Part shown: one piece after another, positions 14,287 to 24,953 of the stretch
Layout: each line of letters starts with the position of its first letter
Numbering within the stretch: position 1 is the first letter of the stretch
NCBI RefSeq assembly: GCF_001886495.1
Contig: NZ_CP018022.1
Coordinates: 62,001-126,000 of the forward strand
From: Spiroplasma sp. NBRC 100390
Lineage (GTDB): Bacteria; Bacillota_I; Bacilli_A; Mycoplasmatales; Mycoplasmataceae
Length of the DNA stretch: 64,000 bases
Reading direction: 5' to 3'
The notes under the pieces: model-generated
What the model saw: the letters and a program-made list of their open reading frames with translations, nothing else
Database searches by the model: none
Told to the model about the DNA's origin: nothing
Made by a program: the position numbers and the translations under genes

Positions 14287-16494
14287 ATGTATAATGAAAT
14301 TTTTAATGAGAAACATATCATTTTAGATTCAGCTGCAAAAACTAAAGAAGATGCTTTTTTAGAACTTGCTAAGTTGGCTGAAACATTAGGATATGTTTCT
14401 GACCCCAACGAACTTGTTAAGGGTTTTGAGGCTCGTGAAAAAGAATCTTCGACAGGTTTTGAAGATGGTTTTGCAATTCCGCATGCACGGATTGAAGCAG
14501 TTAAAAAAGAAGCAGTATTATTTATTCGTTTCAAAGATTCTGTTGATTGAAAAGCAATGGATGGAAAACCAACAAAAGTTGCAATTGCTTTAATTATTCC
14601 TGAAGCTAAATCAGGTGATATTCATTTAGGAATTTTAAGTGAAGTTGCACGGAAATTAATGGATGAAAACTTTAAAAAAGAAATGAAAGTTGAAACAAAT
14701 AAGGCTAAGATTCAAGCAGCACTGTTGGGTGGTTCTGATCAAAATGATCCTAAAAAACCATTAAAACCAACTGGCGAAAAACCGTTGATTTTAGCAATGA
14801 CCGCTTGTGCAACGGGAGTAGCACATACTTTCTTAGCTGCTGATAAATTAAATCAAACTGGTCCAAAATTAGGATATGACATTAAAGTTGAAACGCATGG
14901 GGCAGAAGGAATTCGCAATGATTTTACTGAAGCAGAAATTAAACGTGCGGAAGTAATTATTGCGGCAACTGATATTGGTCTTGATATGGCAAGATTTGGT
15001 GGGAAAAAAGTATATATTTGTCCTGTTGCTAAAGCAATTAAAGACCCCGAAGGAGTTATTAACGCTGCTTTAAAAGAGGGAAAAACCGAACCAGTTGGAG
15101 AATTTGCAACAAAAAGTGCCGGTAACAATGGTCAAAAAGTTGGAATCATGAAACACTTGATGGCAGGGGTTTCATATATGGTGCCAATTGTTATCTTGGG
15201 GGGGATTTTTATTGCCATCTCATTAGGATTGGCTAAAGCAATTTATGGTCCTAACTATGAGAACTTCCATGGTTCTTCAAAAGGAATGGGTTGAATTCCT
15301 GACCCAACAGGAAAAACAGCACATTGAGGAGAGTTATTCTATACTGATCCATTAACTGATCCTAAAAACTTTTTCTATTATTTAAATATCTTGGGGGCAT
15401 CAGCATTTACCTTAATGATTCCTGTTTTAGGAGCATTTATTGCTAACTCAATTGCTGGTCGTTCTGCAATTGCACCAGCAATTGTTGTATCATTTATTGG
15501 TAACAATGCTGCTAACTTTTATCCTTTGCCCGGGATTGAAGCAGTTAATACTCCGACCGGATTTATTGGAGCGATTGCGGCGGGATTAGCTGTTGGTTAT
15601 ACGGTTAAATGGATTAATACATGAAACGTACCAAAAGGTTTAAAACCAGTAATGCCAATCTTCTTTATTCCAATTGTTGTTGGATTTGTCTATGGAATGA
15701 TTATGATGTTCGTAATTGGTTCAACAGTTGGATGAGTAATGGGAAAATTCCAAGATTGAATTTCAAAAACATGAGGAAATACTACAAATGCTGCTAATGT
15801 AGCAATTGGATTAGCCTTTGGTTTATTAATTGGAGCAATGGCTGGATTTGATATGGGAGGACCAGTTAATAAAGTTGCTTTCTTAGCATGTACTGGATTA
15901 ATTGGTTCGAAAATTTATACTCCAATGGGAGCAATGGCAGTTGCTATTCCAGTTGCACCAATGGGAATGGGAATTGCAACATGAATATTTAAACCATTCT
16001 ATAATGAAGAACAACGAACAATGGGTTCAACAGCATTCTTTATGGGTTGCATCGGAATCTCAGAAGGAGCTATCCCGTTTGCAGTAAATGATCCAAAACG
16101 TGTTATTCCAAGTAACATTGTTGGTTCAGCAATTGCTGGTGGTTTAGCTGGAGCAGTAGGTATTGCTGATTTAGCGGGTCATGGTGGTCCAATTGTTGGA
16201 TTCTTGTCAGCTTTAGGTCGTGGAAATGGTGATACTGGAGTTTATGGTTGAGCTGGTGCTTGAGGATGAACATTATTAGCATTCTTATTTATGGCGATTG
16301 GAGCGTTAATTACTGCCTTTATGTACGGATTTTGACAAATTGCAGATAAAAAACGTACAGGTGAAACAATTTCAATGAAACAATTTGTTTTAAAAACACG
16401 TTCCGATAAAGTTGCTGCTGATAAAAAAATCAAAGCAGCTAAAAAAGAAAACAAAAATAACATTGCTAAAAAACAATCTTCAAAGCGAAACTAA
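14287..16494 (+). CDS. fruA: PTS fructose/mannose-family EIIABC
   Basis: 735-aa sugar transporter-kinase with domain order A-B-C. EIIA covers about residues 1-150, with His66 in GFAIPHAR. EIIB is about 160-265, with Cys174 in TACATGVAHT. EIIC is about 285-700 and opens MKHLMAGVSYMVPIVILGG. The C-terminus is a Lys-rich cytoplasmic tail. The start follows AGAAAGGAAA. No fruK or fruR neighbour is present in this window, but manA is. A mannose-type role is therefore as likely as fructose despite the family name. Confidence 0.92.
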
Positions 16495-16500
16495 ACAAGT

Positions 16501-16532
16501 AAAAAATTAATAACGTATGTTATTAATTTTTT
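16501..16532 (+). terminator. terminator after PTS EIIABC
   Basis: 14-bp stem AAAAAATTAATAAC/GTTATTAATTTTTT, loop GTAT. A TATAAT at 16542-16547 right after it probably serves the next gene. Confidence 0.9.
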
Positions 16533-16577
16533 ATTTTTGTGTATAATGGAAGATATTACAAAGGAGGAAATTAAATT

Positions 16578-16823
16578 ATGTTAATGGTAAAATCATTGTT
16601 TGATGTTCTTCCGTGATGAGCAGCATTATTAATTGTCATTGTAATTTTAACAGTTGTTGTTGGACTTGTTTTGTTCTTTAAACGAAAAACAGATCAAATT
16701 GAAAATCATGGTGAAAAGGTTGCGGTTGAAAGTTTATGACAAAAAATTCATAAAAACCGTAAGAATAAGAAAGCAAAAAAACTAGCAATTAAGAAAAAAA
16801 CGGAAAAGAAAAAACAAAAATAG
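16578..16823 (+). CDS. small single-TM protein with Lys-rich tail
   Basis: 81 aa, starting [17 protein letters not shown], with AAGGAGGAAA upstream. One strong hydrophobic segment (about residues 12-34) is followed by a cytoplasmic tail of which nearly half is Lys or Arg, ending [10 protein letters not shown]. The two adjacent TGA codons at residues 12-13 are Trp. No family is recognised. The next gene begins 17 nt later and is probably in the same unit. The basic tail could contact phospholipid or nucleic acid (speculative). Confidence 0.75.
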
Positions 16824-16840
16824 TAAAAATGGAGGCACTA

Positions 16841-17998
16841 ATGAATTTCACGAGTTATAGTTTTGGTGGATGAAAGGGGCCATGAGGTTTTTTTGACCCT
16901 TTAGGTAGTCAATGAGCACAACCCAAGGGACCTGTTACTTTTGGGATTGAATTTGGAATTGGTTTAAGTATGGTTGTTGTTTTATTATTAATAGTGTTTT
17001 TGTTGCCAAAGTTTAATGCTAAGTTAGCAGCAAAAAACGCCTTTCGTTATGGTCTGGGTAGTTATTTAATTTTTGCGTGATTAATTTTTTGATTGTTAAA
17101 AGTTATTTATTATTATAAAGTTATTCCAGGTTTAATGTTTAATGATAATAATATCTTAATTAATGGTTTAGAATATGGACAAAATAATATTGTAGAATAT
17201 CAAGGTCAATTATATGCGCATTTTTTTGACACTGGAACTGTTGATCGTTTGCACTTACCAATTTACAAAGCTTGAGTTAAACTCAGATTAGTTAGTCCGG
17301 GTGTTTATGAAACAATTTCTAGTGGTTCAACAATTCGTGCCGATAATTGAACGGATGCTGTACCATTAGAGTTATGTAAATGATTAAATTTAATTTATGG
17401 AATCTTATTATTGTGTCCGCAAAATAATAAAGTAACTAGAAGGTTGTATTCATATTATGCGCCGTGGGGAGTGTGATTACCAATCTTGGCATTAGTTTTT
17501 CCACCAGATGCTTATACTTTTGGGAATTATTATTATTGAGCGCATTATGGGAATCACGCTTTAATTATTGCTGTTTGTTGGTGAATGCATCTTTATGGAA
17601 CACCAAGTTATGATAAAAAACAAATTTTAGGAAGTTTAATAATGTTTTTAATATATGCTCTAACTGCATTCCTATTTTCAGCAGTTTTAAATGAGAATTT
17701 TCAATATATGGGTAAAGGTGGTTGAAGTTTTGGTGGCACTAATGTTCGTGATTGACTGGGTGGTTATCCATCTCAAATTATCCCGTTATTTACTTTAGGG
17801 GCATTGGGAACAATTAGCGGTCATTTAATGCTAAATGCTTGTGGACAGTGGTATCAAGTTAACTTTAATAACCATACAGCACAATTAATTCGAACAAAGA
17901 ACAATAAATTGGGGTTTTCAAAAGATGAATGAACATATCGTAATTTACTAAGTAATCAATTATACCAAAAATACCGTTCAAAAAAAATAAAAAAATAA
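16841..17998 (+). CDS. YwaF/TMEM164-like integral membrane protein
   Basis: 385 aa, at least six hydrophobic segments and very rich in Trp, most coded by TGA. The ATG at 16841 follows ATGGAGGCACTA. Features resembling the YwaF (TIGR02206/TMEM164) family are VPLELC before a membrane segment near residue 180, NYYYWAHYGNH near 230, and FSAVLNENFQYMG near 290. The match is by pattern only. The C-terminus ends with a short basic stretch, and the last codons lie inside the terminator stem. Confidence 0.55.
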
Positions 17999-18015
17999 TG
18001 TTTTTTTATTTTTTT
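17981..18015 (+). terminator. AT-only terminator overlapping stop codon
   Basis: A perfect 15-bp A7-T-A7 / T7-A-T7 stem with loop TAATG. The final codons and stop of the preceding gene form the 5' arm. Confidence 0.7.
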
Positions 18016-18065
18016 ATATTATAATATTTGCAGTGTAATTTAAGCTGGATGGAAAGGGGGATACA

Positions 18066-19742
18066 ATGACACAAATTCAAAGCAAAAGACGACCAAAATT
18101 TTTTGCTTCCAAAAAGTGATATGCGACAGCCTTAGTTTTAATTTTATTAGCAACACTGCAAGAGATTATTATGGAGTCAACAGATTTAGTTGATAATTTT
18201 TTTGCAAGTTCAATTAAAAGTAACGTGCATGGTTTTCAACATTTAGCTGATGACATTAAAACTATTTTTGGAGCGGATGATGTTTATAATGTAAAAGAAG
18301 TTTGAGAACAATGAGGCTTAGGAAACTATGTTGGGTTTCATTATACGGCAGGCCAATTAGCAATGAATGGAGTTGCTGCTTCAAATCAACTTTATTTTAT
18401 TATGTTTGCTATTTTAAGTGGAACTTGTTATGGATTTGGTGTTTTTAATGCACAATATTTTGGAGCGCAAAAATACAAGGAACTACAAGAAGTTACCTTA
18501 TTAAAAATTTATGTTTGTTTAATTATTTGTTTTATTGTGTTAATTTTATCGCAACTTTGTGGTTATCAGTTAATTAGTTTTACGACAACACCTAAATATG
18601 CCCCACGACCAGATGTTTTTAAACAATTACAACCAGGTGATAAAGATTTAGCAATTCAATGGTTTAAGTACTTTGAATATCAAGCAGCAACAATTTCAAC
18701 GCAAGAAGGAGCAGAGTATTTTAAAATTATTGCTTTATCATATCCACTATTAGCAATTAATATTGCTTTTATTACAACACTTCGAGAAACGGGGCGAGCT
18801 GGTTTGGCGGTTTGAATTTCAGTTATTGCTTTAAGTACAAATTGTTTTATGAATCCTTTTTTAATTGAGCCACATTTTCTTGGCGACTTTAAAGGAATTG
18901 GTGTTCAGGGCGCAGCAATTGCGACCTCTGCTTCACGAATATTACAGCTTGTTTTTATTATTCTTTTGTTTTGATATAAACGCTATGAATTTATTCCGCG
19001 TAATTGATATCGTTTTGATGGCTATGTTACCCGCCGCGCTTTTCAAAAAGCATGGCCAATTGTATTAAATGAAATCTTTTGATCAGTTGGAATGGTTTTA
19101 CAAGTTAAACTACGAGCATATTATAGTTTAGATGCTTTAACAGCAAATGCAATTTTTTCAACAATAATTGCTGCTTTGTACACACCATTATATCATGGGT
19201 TCTCGGCTGGAACTTCGGTACTGGTTGGAAGCCGGTTGGGAGCTAATAATTTAGAAGAAGCAGAATATAATGGAAAACATTTAGTGATTTTAGCCTTCTT
19301 TGTTGGAATTATTTCAGGTTTAATTTTAGTTGCGGGGGGTTGATTTTTACCAGAATTATTATTTAGAAATAATACTCCAGAAACATTTAGAATTGCCCAT
19401 TGAATGCTCTTTGCTTATGGACTTTGATATCCTTGCTTGATGATTGCTGCAACAAGTTACGCGATTATTAGAACCGGTGGGGCAGTTATGAATGCATTTA
19501 TCTTAGATGCTTTATTTACATGATTACTCCCTGTTCCATTATTAGCAATTTTAATTTTTACATCAAATTTAGATATTGTTTATATTGTTTTAATTATGCA
19601 AACAGTAGATAGTTTAAAAGCAATTTGAGCAATCGTAATTTTAAGTCGCAAAAAATGAGTTAAAAATCTAACAGCAGCAAAACATATTACTGAATTTGAT
19701 AATAAAGTAAAAGAATTAAAAGAAAATGCAAAAGAAATTTAA
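18066..19742 (+). CDS. MATE-family efflux transporter
   Basis: 558-aa polytopic membrane protein; the start follows AAAGGGGGATAC. Repeated MATE-like blocks are visible: GVAASNQLYFIMFAILSGT then FNAQYFGAQ in the first half, and NAIFSTIIAALYTPLYHGF then SVLVGSRLGANN in the second. These proteins exchange cations for drugs or metabolites. It is longer than typical (~450 aa) because of an extracytoplasmic-looking insertion in the first half (near residues 40-95) and another before residue 240. The substrate cannot be inferred. The terminator overlaps the stop codon. Confidence 0.85.
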
Positions 19743-19756
19743 AAATTTTGCATTTT
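19723..19756 (+). terminator. terminator overlapping 3' end of MATE gene
   Basis: 11-bp stem AAAATGCAAAA/TTTTGCATTTT followed by T-run; the CDS stop is in the loop. Confidence 0.85.
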
Positions 19757-19788
19757 TTTATTTTTTGTGTATAATATTATTTTTAATT

Positions 19789-19817
19789 TTGGCAGGTATA
19801 AATAGGGAATATATGAT
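19789..19817 (+). promoter_or_regulatory. promoter of E2-like gene
   Basis: TTGGCA (19789-19794), 17-nt spacer, TATGAT (19812-19817). A leader of roughly 85 nt precedes the CDS. Confidence 0.7.
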
Positions 19818-19860
19818 ATAATTATCTTGTAATAAGAATGGGTAGAAAAACGGCTAGGCA

Positions 19861-19889
19861 AAATTTAATAAAACAAATTAAATTTTTTT
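19861..19889 (+). promoter_or_regulatory. attenuator-like hairpin in leader
   Basis: 9-bp all-AT stem AAATTTAAT/ATTAAATTT with loop AAAACAA, followed by TTTT, placed between promoter and start codon. It could act as a weak intrinsic terminator. Confidence 0.4.
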
Positions 19890-19909
19890 GAATGGGGTAA
19901 ATTGGAACA

Positions 19910-22900
19910 ATGGAAAAAATTAAAGTATCATTTTTAGAAAAAAAAGGAATTTTAAAAGAATTCTTATATCAAGATGTTGCTGTCAAAGCGGGGGATGATA
20001 TCGCCCTGATTGAAAGCGACAATGGTGAAGCTATTATTAAAGCCCCAATGGATGGAGTCATTGTTAAACCAATTAAAGCCGGCAGCAAAATTAAGAAAAA
20101 TGCTGTTATTGCTCATTTATTAACAACAGAAGCTGAAATTGAAAAATATTATTTTAAACATCTTGAAAGTGATGAATTTAGTCATTTAGATAAAAAGGGT
20201 GTTACATTTACAACAACAAAAAATGGTGAATTTGGAACAAAATGAAAAGAAATAGAAGAGGATGATTATTCTGGTGCTGATTTTATTAAACCAAATACTT
20301 TAAATCCCGCTTTTACACCACCATTATTAGATCAACAACAAGGACAAAGTAGCGGTAGACCAATGCAACCTATGGCCAATGAAATGAATATTAATTCTAA
20401 AGCAGAGCTAATTAATGAACAACCTTTTCTAAATGAAAGTTTAAGACAAGGCTTTGAACAAAATAATTTAAGTCAATCATTATCAGAAGGAATGGAATTT
20501 AATCAACCAGGACAAAATATTAATAATTCTAATTTAATTGCGAATAATTTTGCACAATCACAAAATAATATGGGTCAACAAGGGCAAGATTTTGGTTCTA
20601 ATGCAACTGTTCAAACAACACCAGCAAGTGAACAAGAAACAGTTTTAGAAACTAAACCAACTGAAATCAAAAGATGAGATGAAACAGAGCTAACATTTGG
20701 CCCTAAAAAAACTCGTCGACTTTCTTTTAAAGATTTAAAAATTGATGATGATCATATTATTAATAACCGTGCGAAAATTCCTTCAATTGATACAATTAAA
20801 CAACCGACTAATCAAAATGTGAAGAGTGGAGGAGATAATACGATGGTTAATATGCCTAATATAAATGATGTTATGAAAGAAAATAACTTTGATTCATCAG
20901 TTAGCAGTTTTGGTGTCAATACACAATCAACTGGGCAAAATATTATTGCTAATGCTGTTCCAATTGGGCAAAAAAAATTAGAAGAAGAAAATCAAGCAAA
21001 AGAATATGCTAAGTATTTAGTAAATGAAACAAAACAGCAAGATGAAATGCCAGCTAATGCAGCAGTTCTTTTTGGGGGTCAAGCGGAGAATAGTAGTTTT
21101 CGTAATCTTGTGAATCAACGTCGTCAACAGTTACATAATAAAAATGATTTTCATGAATTGTCATTAGAAAGTGATAATTCAAAAAATTCAATGGATTTTT
21201 TAGATGAAGATGGGCGACCAAAAATTTTACGTAATATTGTGCAAGGAAGGATGAATGATTTAATTAAAAGGAATGCAACCCCAGAAATGTTAAGTAGTCA
21301 TGGTGGAAGTAGCGCTTATGGTTATGACCAACCGGATTATCGTGCTAAGGATGAAGACTTATCTGATGAAGTTTATATTTCAGCTGATGGCTATACGATT
21401 GACCCTAAGGACTCGGAAAAGGCAACTCCGAAAAAACCAGGTTATTTTTCACCTTTAAAATCTTATCGTGATCGTTTGTATGAAAAATTAAATGATGGGG
21501 GACAACGTGAAAAAATTTTAAAAACAAGAAACCAACGCGAATTAATTAAAAAAAGAATGGAACAAATTGCAAAAGGGAATGTTGAAGTTGATTCAGTATT
21601 AGGGGAAATTAATAATTATCGTCGTCCTTCTTTTGAAGAAATTGAATCACAATACGAAATGTTGGATAATGAATATTATGGTAATGAGAATCAGCCAGAT
21701 CAATCATCAACAAATTATCAACAAGATTCTGCTATTCAAAATAAAAACCAACCACCATATGGACAGGTAAACTTTGATGGAAAACAGGGAACAGTTACTG
21801 TACCGCCAATCACAAATAACTATCAGTGTCCACCAGTTCAACAATCAACAAGTGATAATAACATGCTTGTTGAGTTAGCTGTTTTAAAAGAAAAACTATC
21901 AAATCAAGAACAAAATAATCGTCAAAATGAATTGCTACGTGAAATCCAAGGTTTACGAGAAGCAAATAATAATATGAATCAAAACAATAATACTAACAAC
22001 TTGGATAAAATGATGCAATATATGTTAGTACAACAAATGTTAAAAACAATGAACGAACCAGATCCAATGGTAAAAGAAATGCTGAAAGAATTTAATTTAA
22101 ATAATAAACAAATTCTTAACCAAGGAATTGAAAATACTTCTAATGGTAATAACTTACAAGTTAAAAAGTTTAATAACGAAACAAGTTCAATTCCCAATAC
22201 TTATGGAAATTTAGTTCAACCATTAAACAATAATTTAAATATTGTTAATACGAATAGTAATATTGAACCACAAGGATTAGAAACAAGAGAAGAAATTAAA
22301 GCGACAAGATATCCAGCTATTCAATCAATGATTATGTCACAAACGCATGTACCACCATTAACAATTAATGCTGAAATTGATATGTCTTCAATTATTGATC
22401 AACAACGAAAATTGAAAAACGCTAATACGGAGTCTGGTGTTCGTTTTTCAACAATGAGTTTTCTTGTTAAAGCTGTTTCATTAGCATTAAGTGAGTATCC
22501 AAAATTAAATTCATATTATGATTCAAAAACAAATCAAATTGTTATTAAAAATTCACAACATATTGGTTTAGCAACAGAAACTAGTGAAGGTTTAGTTATT
22601 CCAGTTATTAAGTTTGCAGAACGAATGAGTTTAAAACAAATTGCAATTAATATTCAAGAAACAATTGAACGTTTACGTCAAGGTGAATTATATGATTATG
22701 AATTACAAGGAAGTACGATTACAATTGCAAACTATGGGACTGTCGGTGCTGTTAATGCGACACCAACGATTTTTTATCCAAACTCAGCGGTAATTGGAAT
22801 TGGTCGAATTGTTCGTAAGCCAGTTGTTATTAAAGGTGATAAGTTAGTAATTCGTTCAATGATGAACATTGCTTTAACAGTTGATCAACGAATTATTGAT

Positions 22901-22975
22901 GCAGCTGAAGCGGGAATTTTCTTAACACGTTTAAAAGAAATTTTGGAATCACCAGAATTAATTACTTTATCATAA
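19910..22975 (+). CDS. E2-like (dihydrolipoamide acyltransferase-related) pseudoenzyme
   Basis: 1,021 aa in one frame with two TGA(Trp) codons. Residues ~1-75 have a lipoyl/biotinyl fold pattern, but the lipoyl motif ETDKA reads ESDNG, with Asn38 in place of the modified Lys. Residues ~80-790 form a long Gln/Asn-rich, low-complexity linker with some coiled-coil-like segments. Residues ~795-1021 are a full-length E2 catalytic domain (GLATETSEGLVIPVI, STITIANYG). Its active-site DHRxxDG reads DQRIIDA, with Gln993 in place of the catalytic His. It looks like a PDH E2 paralogue kept for structure, not catalysis. Ribosome site is weak. Single-gene unit. Confidence 0.85.
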
Positions 22976-23010
22976 AAAAATCTTATTAATATTTATTAAT
23001 AAGATTTTTT
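22975..23010. terminator. bidirectional terminator
   Basis: 10-bp stem TCTTATTAAT/ATTAATAAGA flanked by A6 and T6, between two convergent genes; the - strand gene's stop lies in its T-run. Confidence 0.9.
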
Positions 23011-23614
23011 AATTCTTTAAAATTTTATAACTATATATTATTCCTTTAATAATTAAATTATCTAATTCGATTAAAACACTGTTGTTACGATCGATGATTA
23101 TAGTAAAAATTAAGTCACCACGATAAATTAGTCTAGATACAATATTGATTTCATATTTGTCTAAAAGTTCTCGTACGAATACTTCGTTCAGTGGGCGTAA
23201 TAAAATTCCAATTTTAATTTGTTCATTTATTTTTTCTAATTGGGCGGAAGTTAAAATAATACGGGTGATGGTTGCATACCCATTCTTAATTCAGTCTTCG
23301 GGTAAATTATAAATGGGATTATAATACCGATGAACTAAGACAATAATATTTGTTAAATTTTTGTCAATAATGTTTTCCAAAATAGTTTTTCCAGCGATAT
23401 GTCGCACTTCACCATTATCAGTTTTATAAATATTTTCACGTCTACTGCCAATGACATATGCATATGCGTTATGGTTTGCCTTTTTATTTTTATACTTTTT
23501 TAAGAAGTTAATAACATCTGTCTCTGTTTGAACGTAACTAGCGAAACAAAGGAATTTAACATTTTGAATTATTAGTTCTTTAGTTAAAATTTTGTTCTTT
23601 TTAATTATATACAT
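23009..23614 (-). CDS. YigZ/IMPACT-family protein, divergent
   Basis: 201 aa on the - strand, stop complement of 23009-23011. The IMPACT N-domain pattern is present: FASYVQTETD, then HNAYAYVIG, DNGEVRHIAGKTILE, and NIIVLVHRYYNP. The Gly-rich K-L-G-x-G-G-L segment that normally follows is replaced by YNLPEDWIKNGYAT. The C-terminal ferredoxin-like half is present. The family is linked to translation control, though the bacterial role is unclear. No strong ribosome site precedes the ATG, so the start is uncertain. Confidence 0.75.
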
Positions 23615-23687
23615 GTAGTTATTCTTCTTCCATTCGCACTCCTTTGGGTACTGTATATATGTACCTAATACATTATAATATAAAACT

Positions 23688-23831
23688 ATGGATAAGATTT
23701 ATTGACAACCTAATACTTTTAAAATGTTTGGGTTAACGAAAAGAAAATTTTGAGAAACTAGAAAGAGTTATGATCCTCTGCAAAATAATAAAATGTTAAA
23801 ATATGCAAATTGTGAAACTAGGATCCTTTAA
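23688..23831 (+). CDS. possible 47-aa small ORF
   Basis: ATG 23688 to TAA 23831, with two TGA(Trp) codons; starts MDKIYWQPNTF and is basic. A TATAAT sits at 23674-23679, too close for a normal leader, and there is no ribosome site. It could be a gene remnant, a leaderless small protein or chance. The stretch 23832-24037 holds nothing recognisable. Confidence 0.25.
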
Positions 23832-24037
23832 TTTAGAGCTTCAAAGAATAATTAATATATTTAAATTATTATAAAACATTTATAAAAAAGTATTAGACAA
23901 AATGAAACATGCACTTAAGAAATTTAAACTCTAAATAAAGTTATATTTTAATTAAAATCATTTTAGATAATTAAAAATATAAAGTTATTATCGAATAAAA
24001 TATTTACCATAAATTTTCACATCAAACAAATAAAAGA

Positions 24038-24069
24038 GCAATACTGTTCTAAAACATTATTGTTTTTTT
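24038..24069 (+). terminator. orphan terminator-like hairpin
   Basis: GCAATA and TGTT pair with AACA and TATTGT around loop CTAA (one mismatch), followed by a T-run. No confident + strand gene precedes it, so it may end an unannotated transcript from the 23.7-24.0 kb gap. Confidence 0.5.
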
Positions 24070-24099
24070 ATTAAAGTAGAGTTATAAATAAACTAGGTA

Positions 24100-24143
24100 A
24101 AGGTTTTGATATAACCTTATCTAATCTATCAAAAATGTATAAT
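24100..24143 (+). promoter_or_regulatory. palindrome plus -10 before exported-protein gene
   Basis: AAGGTT-TTGATAT-AACCTT (24100-24118) covers the expected -35 position of TATAAT at 24138-24143. The -35 itself is poor, so activation or repression at the palindrome is plausible. Confidence 0.45.
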
Positions 24144-24175
24144 AAAAATTTAATATCGGAAAGAAGGAAAAAATT

Positions 24176-24649
24176 ATGGGAACATTATTAAGTCTTTTGG
24201 GTTCAATTGGAATTATTAGTAGCGGTGTTGGTACTGCGGCAAGTGCTACAGCAGTAGAAGACATGATTGTCGATCAATGATTATCTACAATTCCAAAATA
24301 TGTTGATCTTGACGTCTGATTAGAATTGACAGCAGCTAAAACAAATTTTGCTGCTTGACTAGAAAATCAAATTGCAGCTGAAAATGCTTTGGTGCTTGAT
24401 TGATTAGCAGCAGATAGTTTAGCGGTTGCAGAAACAGCAACACTTGAAAATGGTATTCTTGTGGGTTCATTGGGAACGGCGGCTGAAACTTTGGGTATTT
24501 CATTAGCAATTGGAGCCGTTATTTATGGTGGTTATTATGCTTATCACCATTGAGATAATATCAAATATTTTACTAGTGAATCGGTAAAAACTGCTGGACA
24601 TTATATTTCATCTGCGACAAATTATTTAAAAAGTTGATGGGTTTTTTAA
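24176..24649 (+). CDS. isolated exported/membrane protein, unknown
   Basis: 157 aa, ATG 24176 after GGAAAGAAGGAAAA, stop TAA 24647. Six of seven Trp codons are TGA, so a standard-code reading fragments it. The N-terminus MGTLLSLLGSIGIISSG resembles Spiroplasma lipoprotein signals but has no Cys. An Ala-x-Ala signal-peptidase-like site occurs near residue 29. The middle is Ala/Leu-rich and probably helical, and a second hydrophobic stretch lies around residues 100-125, followed by YHHWD. No family is recognised. It stands alone between long noncoding stretches. Confidence 0.65.
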
Positions 24650-24925
24650 TTAATTATATTAAAAAATAAAATTAACCATTCTGATATTTTTAAAACTATT
24701 GAAAACATTAATAAAACCTTTCTTCTCCAAATAAAATACTTTCTCTTAAAAGGAAAGTACAAGATAGGGTAAGAAAGGTTTTTATGAATAAAGATAAGAT
24801 ATTAGTAAACTAATTATATAAGAGAGTTTTTTATTTTTTCCAAAATTAAAACGTAAGTCTAGAAATTTTTGCTTGATAGTTATTATAAAATTATCACAAA
24901 ATAAAAACACTTAGGAAATTTTCTA
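24650..24925 (+). other. noncoding gap with large hairpin
   Basis: 276 nt without a credible gene. The only structure seen is the hairpin at 24713-24784; the remainder is AT-rich. Confidence 0.5.
24713..24784 (+). ncRNA. 72-nt nested inverted repeat, structured RNA or terminator
   Basis: Outer arms AAAACCTTTCTT (24713-24724) and AAGAAAGGTTTT (24771-24782) are perfect 12-mers. Inside, TACTTTC (24737-24743) pairs with GAAAGTA (24753-24759). A short T-run ends the element. It is too large for an ordinary terminator here; function unknown. Confidence 0.45.
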
Positions 24926-24953
24926 TTTACATTTTCTTGTTTTAAGTTATAAT
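24926..24953 (+). promoter_or_regulatory. tRNA-His promoter
   Basis: TTTACA (24926-24931), 16-nt spacer, TATAAT (24948-24953). The segment around the -10 is identical to the metK promoter segment. Confidence 0.7.

Noticed and set aside
16841-17998. Prolipoprotein diacylglyceryl transferase (Lgt) as identity of the 385-aa membrane protein
   Set aside because: The Lgt signature region with its conserved Arg/Gly/Asn motif is not found; pattern fits YwaF/TMEM164 better.
23635-23665. GGTAC...GTACC partial palindrome upstream of the YigZ-like gene
   Set aside because: Arms are only 5 bp and the centre is AT repeat; not distinguishable from chance.
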